39,028 bases of DNA from an uncultured Bacteroidales bacterium (GCA_944325495.1 CALVAD010000015.1:1-39028), one strand, 5' to 3'. Shown: positions 17,297-25,338, numbered from the stretch's first letter. Notes: generated by a model from the sequence alone, not told the origin. Made by a program: numbers and translations.

Positions 17297-17674
17297 CTAT
17301 TTTCCAGACCAGAGACCGTGCAGGTTGCAGTACTCGTAGGCCGCCACTGGCGCGTCGCCGGGAGTGAGGGCGAAGACAGCCTCGGGCTTGTCGCCCGGCT
17401 TGAGCCCGCAGTACTGCACTCCCCTCTCCGTCTGCAGGACTATCCACTTGATATAGTGGGCTTCGAGCATCGGATGTTCGACGCTCCCCACCTTCACCGT
17501 CACGACATCGCCATCCCTGGAGATCACCGGCACATGCTTCTCGCCTGCACCGTCGCTGGTGTTCGGCACCATCTCCTGCATAGGTTCGCCGCAGCATATC
17601 ACCTTGACGCCGCTACGTTCCACGTAGGCGATCACATTGCCGCAATGGCGGCATACATAGAACTTGACTTCCAT
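17297..17674 (-). CDS. dfx: Desulfoferrodoxin (superoxide reductase), copy 1
   Basis: A 125-residue two-iron superoxide reductase, which reduces superoxide to peroxide in the cytosol of anaerobes. The N-terminal desulforedoxin domain carries center I (Cys8, Cys11 and the CC pair at 27-28). The C-terminal domain carries the His4Cys center II (His in EKHVPVI, two in EHPMLEAHYI, and Cys and His in CNLHG). Length is standard. It is 117/125 identical to the second copy at 21110-21487. The promoter contains a dyad (17699-17722) overlapping the -7 box, a likely oxidative-stress operator. The two copies bracket a 3.4-kb stretch. Confidence 0.95.
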   Translation of the reverse strand: MEVKFYVCRHCGNVIAYVERSGVKVICCGEPMQEMVPNTSDGAGEKHVPVISRDGDVVTVKVGSVEHPMLEAHYIKWIVLQTERGVQYCGLKPGDKPEAVFALTPGDAPVAAYEYCNLHGLWSGK

Positions 17675-17698
17675 AACTTCAAAATTTTATTGGTTCTC

Positions 17699-17722
17699 CC
17701 GTAAAGTTACGATTCTTTACGG
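17699..17722 (-). promoter_or_regulatory. Promoter/operator dyad of desulfoferrodoxin copy 1
   Basis: The inverted repeat CCGTAAAG-TTACGATT-CTTTACGG (8-bp perfect arms, 8-nt spacer) begins 25 nt upstream of the ATG. On the minus strand it contains TAACTTTA (17702-17709), one mismatch from the -7 consensus, so a bound regulator would block the polymerase. The core is shared with copy 2. Confidence 0.6.
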
Positions 17723-17755
17723 ATTTATGCACTGACGGTAAGGAAATATTTCGAG

Positions 17756-18094
17756 GCCGGAATGTCGGCGAACATGCACCGGCCGGCGCCGGGGCCGCTC
17801 CTTTGCCTTTTCGCCACCTTTCCGCCGCCTCGTGCTGTCCCTGTCGCCTCTCTATCGTCTCGTGAAAAACACCTGTCACACCACCCGACCACCAACGGCC
17901 GCCATTGGCCTCTGCGCGTGACAAATGCGCTCGATTCCGGCCCATCAGTCGCACCGGACGCCCTTCCATGCACCTCGGAGGCATCCAGGTGAAGCTGGTG
18001 TTTGTCACGGGCGCTGCCATACTGCAAGCCGGACCTGACGAGACCTCGGCGCATGCAACAAAAGCGAGCGGGCCGGCCATCAGGCCAGCCCGCT
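17756..18094 (+). ncRNA. Candidate structured RNA ending in a strong terminator
   Basis: This GC-rich stretch has no convincing gene. Long-range pairing is visible: CGTGACAAA (17917-17925) with TTTGTCACG (18001-18009), enclosing a small hairpin CACCT/AGGTG (17971-17975 with 17987-17991). It ends in a perfect terminator at 18067-18094. Together these suggest a plus-strand RNA of about 300 nt, family unknown; it does not match tmRNA, RNase P or SRP motifs that I can recognise. Two minus-strand reading frames cross it (about 17679-18098 and 17725-18054), but their Arg/Pro/Trp-rich, unstructured composition looks non-coding. No clear upstream promoter is seen. Confidence 0.3.
18067..18094 (+). 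terminator. Strong rho-independent terminator
   Basis: AGCGGGC (18067-18073) pairs with GCCCGCT (18088-18094), with an inner GGCC/GGCC stem and loop ATCA. It is followed by GCATTATTTATTTTC. The flank on the other side (CAACAAAAGC) gives a T-tract on the minus strand too, so it may act in both directions. Confidence 0.7.
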
Positions 18095-18128
18095 GCATTA
18101 TTTATTTTCTGAATATCGTACGACCGGA

Positions 18129-18166
18129 CAGATTATTTCCCAGACCAGAGGCCGTGCAGGTTGCAG
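18129..18166. repeat. 38-bp direct repeat: detached 3' end of a desulfoferrodoxin gene
   Basis: Identical over 38 bp to 21106-21143, the 3' end of desulfoferrodoxin copy 2. On the minus strand it encodes CNLHGLWSGK and the stop. Copy 1 (17293-17330) matches 35/38. Upstream of it (18167 on) there is no further desulfoferrodoxin sequence, so this is an orphan gene end, in the position expected for one attachment-site half or a duplication scar. Confidence 0.9.
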
Positions 18167-18306
18167 GAATTAATGACGACAGGAAATGCGAAAGAAACGC
18201 CGTACACATAGAATTTATGCATTCGACAAAACGGATTTGGAGCGCAGGCGGGGACGGAATATCTTGCAGGCACTCTGGCGGACAACCGCGGCACACACGG
18301 AAATAT

Positions 18307-18930
18307 ATGGTATATGTCGCTTTCGATGAAAATGACGGATTCTATTCCGAACAATCCAAGGTTCTTTTCCAGAAGCACCTTGCCGAACGCATAGGCAGTA
18401 TCCGGACCGTATCGTTCTACAGCACCTACTGGCAGTCAAGCGACATTGTCTATTACACCGGACACGGCAAAGGAGGAAACGAACAGCACAGAGGGAGGCC
18501 GGAGAAGATACCGCAAGTCTCCGAATTCATCACTTTCATGGTCGTGCACGGAATACGCCCCGGAAGGATAGTGTTTCTGTCATGCAACGCCTATTGGTGG
18601 CTTTGCCGTAACTACAAGGAATTCGCCAGACTTCTGGAATTTCAAGACAAAGTCTTGCTCGAAGGCAGCGACAGTAAGCTCTCCATGAGTCTGATCACGC
18701 CTGTAGTTACCAGACAGTCCGACAAGAACGGAGCCTTCAAGGGCATCTTGTTGAGCCGCTATGTGCAGCAAGAGCACGCGGGGACCATGGCTACGATCCC
18801 GATGAACATAGAGAACATACAGAGAAACAAGGAATATGTCCAACGCATACTCAAAGGCAAGGACGGAACACCCATCTCGATAGTGGTTTCCAAAAATTTT
18901 ATCACTTATATCGAAAAATATAGTAAATGA
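18307..18930 (+). CDS. Putative caspase-clan (CD) cysteine-protease-like protein, paralog 1
   Basis: A 207-residue protein of no family I can name with certainty. Two motifs suggest a caspase/CHAT/C80-like dyad: DIVYYTGHG with His53 (hydrophobic strand, then xGHG) and RIVFLSCNA with Cys93 (hydrophobic strand, then SC), 40 residues apart, as in clan CD peptidases. The strand before the His, a helical stretch and the strand before the Cys are arranged as expected. The next gene is a paralog with the same motifs and the same N-terminal MVYxA. The start at 18307 is chosen from this paralog alignment; the frame is open upstream to 17905, but that part has no counterpart. No signal peptide or membrane segment. 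Base composition is more AT-rich than the flanking core. Function is inference. Confidence 0.6.
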   Translation: MVYVAFDENDGFYSEQSKVLFQKHLAERIGSIRTVSFYSTYWQSSDIVYYTGHGKGGNEQHRGRPEKIPQVSEFITFMVVHGIRPGRIVFLSCNAYWWLCRNYKEFARLLEFQDKVLLEGSDSKLSMSLITPVVTRQSDKNGAFKGILLSRYVQQEHAGTMATIPMNIENIQRNKEYVQRILKGKDGTPISIVVSKNFITYIEKYSK

Positions 18931-19601
18931 TGGTTTATCTGGCATACTGCGAGAAAGACGCCTTCTGGAAGAAGAACTCATCGAAATTCTTCTCCGCCAA
19001 GTTCGGGAACATTATAGGGAAGATATGGGGCAATAGGGGGCCAGTCTATATACGGGAGACCAACATCGCGGACCGGGAAAACGGGAATGTCCTCTATTAT
19101 ACCGGACATGGTATCAACAGGAACGGCATACCGCAAGCCTTGATGAAAGGCTGGAAGGAGTTGCCCGGCTTCATCACCGGCCACGGGTTGAAACTGGACC
19201 GCATCACCTTCCTGTCCTGCCATACGTTCCTCTGGATCCGCGAAAACTACGGGGCCTTCCTGCCTATATTGGAGCAGAATCCCCAAGACCTGCAGATTGA
19301 AGGCAGCGAAGAAACAATATCCTCGGTGCACATCCACAACATAATAGCGGCCCGGGAGCCGCCCTCAAGCAAGAGTGGCCGAGACAAGAAAAACTCCTGT
19401 TTCGCTCCATTGAAATGCGTCAGGATGTCGTTCCATAAAGGCACTCTCCTCCCGGGTCCCAGGAAGGGCATCAGAGTAGCGATATCCGGACAGCTACAGT
19501 ACGGATATGAAGAAAGCACGGAGGATTTCCGCGGCAGGACGGTCTATATCACAAAGCCGAGGGAGCTGCTTCCGCAGCGCACATGGTTCGGAGAAATATA
19601 G
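18927..19601 (+). CDS. Putative caspase-clan (CD) cysteine-protease-like protein, paralog 2
   Basis: A 224-residue paralog of the preceding gene, starting in the ATGA overlap with its stop, so translation is coupled. The same dyad is seen: NVLYYTGHG with His61 and RITFLSCHT with Cys98, 37 residues apart. The SCH form is close to the D-x-C-H-S-G of metacaspases. The shared N-terminus (MVYLAYCEKDAFW against MVYVAFDENDGFY) and the stretch after the Cys (RENYGAFLPILE against CRNYKEFARLLE) confirm duplication, while the C-terminal thirds have diverged. A heteromeric or protease/regulator pair is one possible reading. No export signal. No partner such as a receptor, NTPase or gasdermin-like gene is recognised beside it. 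Confidence 0.6.
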   Translation: MMVYLAYCEKDAFWKKNSSKFFSAKFGNIIGKIWGNRGPVYIRETNIADRENGNVLYYTGHGINRNGIPQALMKGWKELPGFITGHGLKLDRITFLSCHTFLWIRENYGAFLPILEQNPQDLQIEGSEETISSVHIHNIIAAREPPSSKSGRDKKNSCFAPLKCVRMSFHKGTLLPGPRKGIRVAISGQLQYGYEESTEDFRGRTVYITKPRELLPQRTWFGEI

Positions 19602-19910
19602 CGAATACCGTCATCGCTTACGCATTGGTCGGATAGCAGGCATGACCGACCTTGAACATGCCCCCGTTGACATAGGCGGGGCAGCCCGGCGCTTGCCGAG
19701 CCGGAACAGCTTCTTTCGGAAGCGGACGCCCTTTTCTTCCCGGCATACGTCCGCGCGTTATATTGAGAAAATATCGCCCTCTGACCATCTTTCATGAATA
19801 AAAATGATATATTTGCACGGCAGTTCGATCCCAAGGATATGGCGACAGACGCAAGCCGCACGAGGAGATTTTGGAGTGCCAAAAGAAAGAACAGAAAAAC
19901 TCAATTCAGA
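19602..19910 (+). other. Intergenic stretch of 309 bp
   Basis: No gene is supported. It holds a weak hairpin (GCTTC-TTTCG-GAAGC, about 19710-19724, followed by CCCTTTTCTTCC) that could end the caspase-like operon, and the -7 promoter box of the acyltransferase gene at 19808-19815. Confidence 0.5.
19808..19815 (+). promoter_or_regulatory. -7 promoter element of the acyltransferase gene
   Basis: TATATTTG, an exact -7 consensus, about 95 nt upstream of the chosen start. It lies inside the longer reading that would begin at 19794, which argues for the downstream start. Confidence 0.45.
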
Positions 19911-21011
19911 ATGGAAGTTAAACAGCTCCAGTCCCAAGTAATATCATTCCTCCGGTTTCCATTAGCCGTTGCGGTTATAATGATACATACTTCCGTATCA
20001 GATATAACTATAGGAGGTGAGCGTCTCGCAGAATTGATGCCGTTGCCAGTCTATAATTTCACTTACGGCTTTCTGGATACCGTCTTCATGCAGGTTGCCG
20101 TACCGCTATTCTTTTTCATCTCCGGATTTCTCTTTTTCTTCAAGGAGACCGGCTTCGGTCTGAAAGAATACAGACAAAAGCTGAAAAAGCGCGCAAGGAC
20201 ATTGCTGGTACCGTATATCTTTTGGAATCTTGCCATGCTGGCGATCATGTACCTGGGACAAGTTCTGTTTCCGGGGCTGTTATCAGGTAACAACATGATG
20301 ATTGGCGAATACGGAGTCAAGGACTATCTGATGTCCTTCTGGGATGTTTCATACAGGACCGGAGGGACAGTCCATTTACCTATGAACGGCTCGTTATGGT
20401 TCATCCGAGACCTTATGGTCGTTATGGTCCTTTCCCCTCTGATATGGCTCATAATAAAGTATCTGAAAGTCTGGGGCCCGATAATCCTCATGCTTGTTTG
20501 GCTCTCAGGATGGGGCGGTCCTTTCACCGGATTGAGCACGACAGCGATATTCTTTTTCACGGCAGGAGCATGGTTCGGCATCAAGAAAATAAAATTTATA
20601 AAGGAGATGACACCCGTCTGTCTTATATCATGCGGGGGGGTCTACATATTATCCGCGGCGATTATAAATATTATCTCGACTACGCCATGGACAGAATATG
20701 CAGATAAATTATTGTGCCTTGCCGGCTGTGCACTTATAGTTCAGACTTCCGGGTATTATATAAACAACGGAAAATGGCATCCGAAACCGTTCCTCGCCAA
20801 AAGCAGCTTTTTTCTCTTTGCATATCATTCCCCTGTTGTAGGCTTTATAAAGAAAGCGCTATGGAAGGTATGTGAGCCAGATTGCGATATGGCAGTACTC
20901 GGTGTATATTTTCTCAATGTGGCCCTGACCGTTCTGATCGGACTCTGCCTTTATTGGGGATTGAACAAAGTCCTGCCGCGATTTACGGCCGTCATTACAG
21001 GCGGAAGATAA
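19911..21011 (+). CDS. Acyltransferase 3 family membrane protein
   Basis: A 366-residue polytopic membrane protein with about ten hydrophobic helices and the acyltransferase-3 signature. FLRFPLAVAVIMIHT near the N-terminus contains the catalytic-type His, followed by VAVPLFFFISGFLFF. Later FLAKSSFFLFAYH and a C-terminal helix fit the family end. Members O-acylate surface sugars such as O-antigen or exopolysaccharide. The start at 19911 is preferred because the family begins just before FLRF and a -7 box sits upstream; 19794 would add 39 atypical residues. It is AT-richer than the flanks, on the opposite strand to the polysaccharide cluster, and the last gene of the repeat-bounded island. It may modify the polysaccharide made by that cluster. 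Confidence 0.8.
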   Translation: MEVKQLQSQVISFLRFPLAVAVIMIHTSVSDITIGGERLAELMPLPVYNFTYGFLDTVFMQVAVPLFFFISGFLFFFKETGFGLKEYRQKLKKRARTLLVPYIFWNLAMLAIMYLGQVLFPGLLSGNNMMIGEYGVKDYLMSFWDVSYRTGGTVHLPMNGSLWFIRDLMVVMVLSPLIWLIIKYLKVWGPIILMLVWLSGWGGPFTGLSTTAIFFFTAGAWFGIKKIKFIKEMTPVCLISCGGVYILSAAIINIISTTPWTEYADKLLCLAGCALIVQTSGYYINNGKWHPKPFLAKSSFFLFAYHSPVVGFIKKALWKVCEPDCDMAVLGVYFLNVALTVLIGLCLYWGLNKVLPRFTAVITGGR

Positions 21012-21105
21012 AAGCGGCAAGAGTCACATGATAAAATTCTCCCATGCCAGTATGGCTGCCAACAATACTGGCATATCGAAAAATATTCTGCACCTTTATA
21101 TCCGC

Positions 21106-21143
21106 CAGATTATTTCCCAGACCAGAGGCCGTGCAGGTTGCAG
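21106..21143. repeat. 38-bp direct repeat at the 3' end of desulfoferrodoxin copy 2
   Basis: Exact partner of 18129-18166. It covers the last ten codons, the stop and 4 nt beyond. Together the two copies bracket the 2.9-kb cargo of caspase-like genes and acyltransferase. Confidence 0.9.
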
Positions 21144-21487
21144 TACTCATAAGCCGCCTCGGGCGCGTCGCCGGGAGTGATGGCGAAGACCGCCTCGGGC
21201 TTGTCGCCCGGCTTGAGCTCGCAGAACTGCACTCCCCTCCCGGTCTGCAGCACGATCCACTTGATGTAATGGGCCTCGAGCATGGGGTGCTCCACGCTTC
21301 CGACCCTGACGGTCACGACGTCGCCTTCGCGGGAGATCACCGGCACGTGCTTCTCTCCTGCGCCGTCGCTCGTGTTCGGGGCCATCTCCTGCATGGGCTC
21401 GCCGCAGCATATAACCTTGACGCCGCTACGCTCCACGTAGGCGATCACATTGCCGCAATGGCGGCAGACATAGAACTTGACTTCCAT
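21110..21487 (-). CDS. dfx: Desulfoferrodoxin (superoxide reductase), copy 2
   Basis: A 125-residue superoxide reductase with all center I Cys (8, 11, 27, 28) and center II His/Cys ligands intact. It differs from copy 1 at eight positions only (for example V36A, E83G, V109E), none at an iron ligand, so both should be active. It has its own promoter with a dyad related to that of copy 1. Its 3' end is the sequence duplicated at 18129-18166. It lies downstream of fcl on the same strand, separated by a terminator. The near-identity of the copies points to recent duplication or gene conversion. Confidence 0.95.
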   Translation of the reverse strand: MEVKFYVCRHCGNVIAYVERSGVKVICCGEPMQEMAPNTSDGAGEKHVPVISREGDVVTVRVGSVEHPMLEAHYIKWIVLQTGRGVQFCELKPGDKPEAVFAITPGDAPEAAYEYCNLHGLWSGK

Positions 21488-21510
21488 AATGCTGGATTTT
21501 TAGAACCTGT

Positions 21511-21544
21511 CCTATAAAGTTACGATTCTTTACAGGAATTCAAA
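21511..21544 (-). promoter_or_regulatory. Promoter/operator dyad of desulfoferrodoxin copy 2
   Basis: Dyad CCTATAAAG-TTACGATT-CTTTACAGG (21511-21536, one mismatch in the 9-bp arms). On the minus strand: -7 TAACTTTA (21515-21522), an 18-nt spacer, -33 TTTG (21541-21544). The core is identical to copy 1. An outer base pair differs in a compensated way (G/C in copy 1, T/A here). Confidence 0.6.
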
Positions 21545-21551
21545 ACAAGAA

Positions 21552-21578
21552 GGGCCGGAATCTTCGCAGATCCGGTCC
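21552..21578 (-). terminator. Terminator downstream of fcl
   Basis: On the minus strand GGACCGG and CCGGCCC plus an inner AGAT/ATCT pair form an 11-bp stem with one bulged base and a 4-nt loop, followed by TTCTTGTTTTG. It ends the polysaccharide operon; its T-tract overlaps the -33 element of desulfoferrodoxin copy 2. Confidence 0.7.
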
Positions 21579-21605
21579 TCTCGGAAAACCCGCCACGGAC
21601 CGCGG

Positions 21606-21644
21606 CTATCTCTCGGCGCGCATGGGATTGTGGAGGAAGTCCTC
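21606..21644. repeat. 39-bp gene-end repeat, copy in fcl
   Basis: 36/39 identical to 23727-23765. Both copies are the 3' ends of unrelated genes and encode EDFLHNP-x-RAER plus the stop. Confidence 0.85.
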
Positions 21645-22547
21645 GTAGGCGAGGCGGATGCCGTCCTCCAGCTCGGTGCGGTAGGTCCAGCCGAGCGCGG
21701 CCGCCTTGCTGACATCGAGCAGCTTGCGCGGGGTGCCGTTGGGGCGGGTGGTGTCCCACCCGATGCGGCCGGTGTATCCGACCACCCTGGCCACGAGCTC
21801 GGTCAGTTCCTTGATGGACAGCTCCTTGCCCGTGCCTGCGTTGACCGTCTCCTCTCCGCTGTAGTTGTTCATCAGGAACACGCAGAGGTTCGCGAGGTCG
21901 TCGACGTAGAGGAACTCCCGCAGGGGACTGCCGTCACCCCAGCAGGTCACGCTCTCGGCTCCGTTCTCCTTCGCCTCGTGGAAGCGGCGGATGAGCGCGG
22001 GCAGCACATGGCTGTGCTCGGGATGATAATTGTCGTTGGGGCCGTAGAGGTTCGTGGGCATCACGGAGATATAGTCCGCTCCGTACTGCCGGCGCAGATA
22101 GGAGCAGTATTTCAGTCCGCTGATCTTTGCGAGCGCGTATGCCTCGTTGGTCTTCTCCAGAGGGCCGGAGAGCAGGCAGTTCTCCGTCATCGGCTGGGGC
22201 GCCTCGCGCGGGTAGATGCACGACGAGCCGAGGAACTCCAGCTTCTTGCAACCGGTCTTCCATGCGGAGTGTATCACGTTCATCTCGAGAGTCATGTTGT
22301 CATACATGAAGTCTGCCGGAGCATTGTCGTTGGCAACGATGCCGCCCACCTTGGCGGCCGCGAGGAACACGTATTCCGGGCTCTCCTGCGCGAAGAACTC
22401 CTCGACCTCCGCCTGCCGGGTGAGGTCGAGTTCGCGGTGGGTGCGGGTCACGATGTTGGTGTAGCCCTGCCTCTGAAGTTCCCTGACTATAGCCGAGCCC
22501 ACCATTCCGCGATGGCCGGCAACGTATATCTTCGAGTTCTTTTCCAT
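21606..22547 (-). CDS. fcl: GDP-L-fucose synthase
   Basis: A 313-residue extended SDR that epimerises and reduces GDP-4-keto-6-deoxy-D-mannose to GDP-L-fucose with NADPH. Rossmann motif GHRGMVGSA near residue 11; catalytic YALAK of the YxxxK pair, with upstream Ser in LGSSCIYP; substrate-binding region [23 protein letters not shown]. Length normal. It starts 6 bp after the gmd stop in the same operon, giving the complete two-step route from GDP-mannose. Its last 39 bp are almost the same as the end of the unrelated cupin gene at 23727. Confidence 0.96.
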   Translation of the reverse strand: MEKNSKIYVAGHRGMVGSAIVRELQRQGYTNIVTRTHRELDLTRQAEVEEFFAQESPEYVFLAAAKVGGIVANDNAPADFMYDNMTLEMNVIHSAWKTGCKKLEFLGSSCIYPREAPQPMTENCLLSGPLEKTNEAYALAKISGLKYCSYLRRQYGADYISVMPTNLYGPNDNYHPEHSHVLPALIRRFHEAKENGAESVTCWGDGSPLREFLYVDDLANLCVFLMNNYSGEETVNAGTGKELSIKELTELVARVVGYTGRIGWDTTRPNGTPRKLLDVSKAAALGWTYRTELEDGIRLAYEDFLHNPMRAER

Positions 22548-22553
22548 ATTCGC

Positions 22554-23666
<1,113 letters not shown>

Positions 23667-23700
23667 TATCTGATATTGTCATGTTTACGAATGAATAATC

Positions 23701-23717
23701 CGGGGCATGCCGCCCCG
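23701..23717. terminator. Short hairpin between the cupin gene and gmd
   Basis: CGGGGC (23701-23706) pairs with GCCCCG (23712-23717) around a 5-nt loop. There is only a weak T-rich flank (GGATTATTC on the minus strand), so it may be an attenuator or processing site rather than a full terminator. Confidence 0.35.
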
Positions 23718-23726
23718 ATTCCGAGG

Positions 23727-23765
23727 CTACCTCTCGGCCCGCACGGGATTGTGGAGGAAGTCCTC
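23727..23765. repeat. 39-bp gene-end repeat, copy in the cupin gene
   Basis: Partner of 21606-21644 (three mismatches). It lies in the same orientation 2.1 kb away, so the two bracket fcl and gmd. Confidence 0.85.
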
Positions 23766-24137
23766 CGGGCCGGGAGGTGCGTAGGGGCCGTCCTTGGCCT
23801 CGAAGATGACGGCGGGCTCGAGTACCTCGAGGCTGTGCCAGACTCCGGCGGGGATGTCGACTCCGTGGCGGCCATCCTCGCGTCCGAGCCGGAAGCGCGC
23901 GGTCTCGCGGCCGCTGTCGTCGTAGAACATCACGTCTATCCGTCCGCGCAGCAGGATCTGCGTCTCGGAGGTGGAGCGGTGGCGGTGGACCGGAACCGCA
24001 GTGCCCTTCTCCAGCGCGTTGAGCATGCGCTGCGAGCCGTCCTGCGGCGTGTTGCGCATGTCGCGGTTCATCCTCAGCCGCGGCGACGCCTGCGCCTCCC
24101 GGGCGAGGGCGTCGAGAAGTCTGTCGTCTATGAGCAT
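23727..24137 (-). CDS. WbuC-family cupin protein
   Basis: A 136-residue cupin-fold protein of the WbuC type found in O-antigen and capsule loci, especially those making fucosamine or fucose-type sugars. The cupin metal motif is visible as VPVHRHRSTSETQILLRG (His, His, Glu) and GVDIPAGVWHSLE (final His). A lead-in helix with RMRNTPQDGSQRMLN-like content (LRMNRDMRNTPQDGSQRML) matches the family N-terminus. The reaction is not established; sugar isomerisation has been suggested for relatives. It lies between the WecA-like transferase and gmd. Its C-terminal EDFLHNPVRAER tail is shared with Fcl and looks acquired by recombination. Confidence 0.75.
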   Translation of the reverse strand: MLIDDRLLDALAREAQASPRLRMNRDMRNTPQDGSQRMLNALEKGTAVPVHRHRSTSETQILLRGRIDVMFYDDSGRETARFRLGREDGRHGVDIPAGVWHSLEVLEPAVIFEAKDGPYAPPGPEDFLHNPVRAER

Positions 24138-24156
24138 GGCGTATGAAACGAAAAGC

Positions 24157-24184
24157 GGAGAAGGCCTGCCGGCAGGCCCTCTCC
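24157..24184 (-). terminator. Terminator after the WecA-like gene
   Basis: GGAGA-a-GGCCTGC and GCAGGCC-c-TCTCC form a 12-bp stem with a single mismatch. On the minus strand GCTTTTCGTTTC follows. It separates the WecA-like gene from the cupin gene. Confidence 0.65.
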
Positions 24185-24194
24185 CGTGGAAAAA

Positions 24195-25199
24195 TCACTC
24201 TCCGGCGGCGGCCCTTGAGCGCAGGTACTCCTCGTGGAGATGGTAGTTCTTCTTCATGAAGACGATATATGCCGCGCAGAGCACGAGCAGCACCGCTCCG
24301 AAGTATGTCCAGCGCGCCGCGGGGCTGTCCGGGAGCAGCAGGACCGCGACGGAGCTTATCAGGAGCTGCAGCAGGGAGTAGAACGCCGACACGGTCACAT
24401 GCCTGACGCCGAGTTCGTTGGCCATCAGCTGGTAGGCGTGCTTGCGGTGCGCCTGTCCGAGGTTCTCGTGGAGCATGATGCGGTGGCAGATGGTCAGAAC
24501 CGTGTCGACGCCGTACACGGCGAGAAGCAGGAGCCAGCTGAGGTCTCCGGTCCGGAGCACCAGCGAGCCGAGGGCGAAGAGTATTATGAACGCCACTGAC
24601 ACCGACCCCACGTCGCCTGCGAAGCAGCGGGCCCGCGTGCGGAAGTTGAAGAGGCAGAAGACCAGCGCGGCCACGGCCGTGACGGCGAGCAGGTCCGGGT
24701 CGACGAAAGGGGCGTCCGACGACGCGTCGAGGTATATCAGCGGCATGAGGACCGCAAGTGAGTATCCCCCTGTGATGCCGTTGATCCCGTCCATGAAGTT
24801 CCATGCGTTGACTATGCCGACGGAGAGGACCAGCGCGAGGGGTATGTACCACCAGGGGAAGCCCCCGGAGAAGAGCCCGAGCTGCAGGAACATCAGGGCC
24901 ATGGCGGCGAACTGCGCCACCAGCCGCACGGAGTCGGGGAGCGAGCGCACGTCATCGGTGAACTCCACCACGGCGAGCATCAGTAGGCCGAGTAGGAACC
25001 AGGGGTATGCGAACCCGTCGAAGAGGAACGCCAGCAGAGCGGCGAGAGGAAAGACAATACCGCCGCCGCGGATGGTCGGGCGGGTGTGCGAGCTGCGCCC
25101 GTTGGGCCGGTCCATGATCCCGAGCCTCTCGGCCAGTCTGAAATAAAGCAGCTCGGCCAGAAGCAGGACTGCCGCGCTGACTAGAAGTACCGTCAACAT
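24195..25199 (-). CDS. MraY/WecA-like undecaprenyl-phosphate sugar-1-phosphate transferase
   Basis: A 334-residue membrane protein with about ten hydrophobic helices of the polyprenyl-phosphate N-acetylhexosamine-1-phosphate transferase superfamily. Motifs: MDRPNGRSSHTRPTIRGGGI near residue 35, the Asp pair in EFTDDVRSL, NAWNFMDGINGITGG (catalytic Asp region), and FAGDVGSV. It should start lipid-linked repeat-unit synthesis by moving a sugar-1-phosphate to undecaprenyl phosphate at the inner membrane. The neighbouring NAD-dependent epimerase probably makes its donor, as in the WbpL/WbpV and WecA-type pairs. Start at 25199 fits the first helix. It is GC-rich like the core, unlike the epimerase upstream. 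Confidence 0.88.
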   Translation of the reverse strand: MLTVLLVSAAVLLLAELLYFRLAERLGIMDRPNGRSSHTRPTIRGGGIVFPLAALLAFLFDGFAYPWFLLGLLMLAVVEFTDDVRSLPDSVRLVAQFAAMALMFLQLGLFSGGFPWWYIPLALVLSVGIVNAWNFMDGINGITGGYSLAVLMPLIYLDASSDAPFVDPDLLAVTAVAALVFCLFNFRTRARCFAGDVGSVSVAFIILFALGSLVLRTGDLSWLLLLAVYGVDTVLTICHRIMLHENLGQAHRKHAYQLMANELGVRHVTVSAFYSLLQLLISSVAVLLLPDSPAARWTYFGAVLLVLCAAYIVFMKKNYHLHEEYLRSRAAAGE

Positions 25200-25338
25200 A
25201 AAAAACGGAAAAATTTAGATAGGAAACTGAAAAACTTTCACCCAGTGCAGGTCTCCTTATTGTCCCTGTCGCTGCTCTTTGCCATATTTGCCCGCGGGTC
25301 TGTCCTTCGCACCTCCGCGGCAGAGCCTGCGGACGGAA

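Noticed and set aside
17679-18098. Minus-strand frame of 139 codons upstream of desulfoferrodoxin copy 1
   Set aside because: Odd Arg/Pro/Trp-rich composition, it runs through the promoter dyad of the desulfoferrodoxin gene, and a second frame overlaps it; a noncoding reading fits better, though conservation should be checked.
17905-18306. N-terminal extension of the first caspase-like gene
   Set aside because: The frame is open, but it crosses a strong terminator and the 38-bp repeat, and the paralog starts at the equivalent of 18307.
18127-18378. Minus-strand frame ending in the desulfoferrodoxin tail CNLHGLWSGK
   Set aside because: Only the last ten codons match; the rest is antisense to the caspase-like gene, so it is an orphan gene end, not a gene.
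19794-19910. Upstream start for the acyltransferase
   Set aside because: The extra 39 residues are charged and not family-like, and a -7 promoter box lies inside them.
18129-21143. Insertion sequence or composite transposon
   Set aside because: No transposase, terminal inverted repeats or short target duplication are visible; the repeat is a direct copy of a gene end instead.
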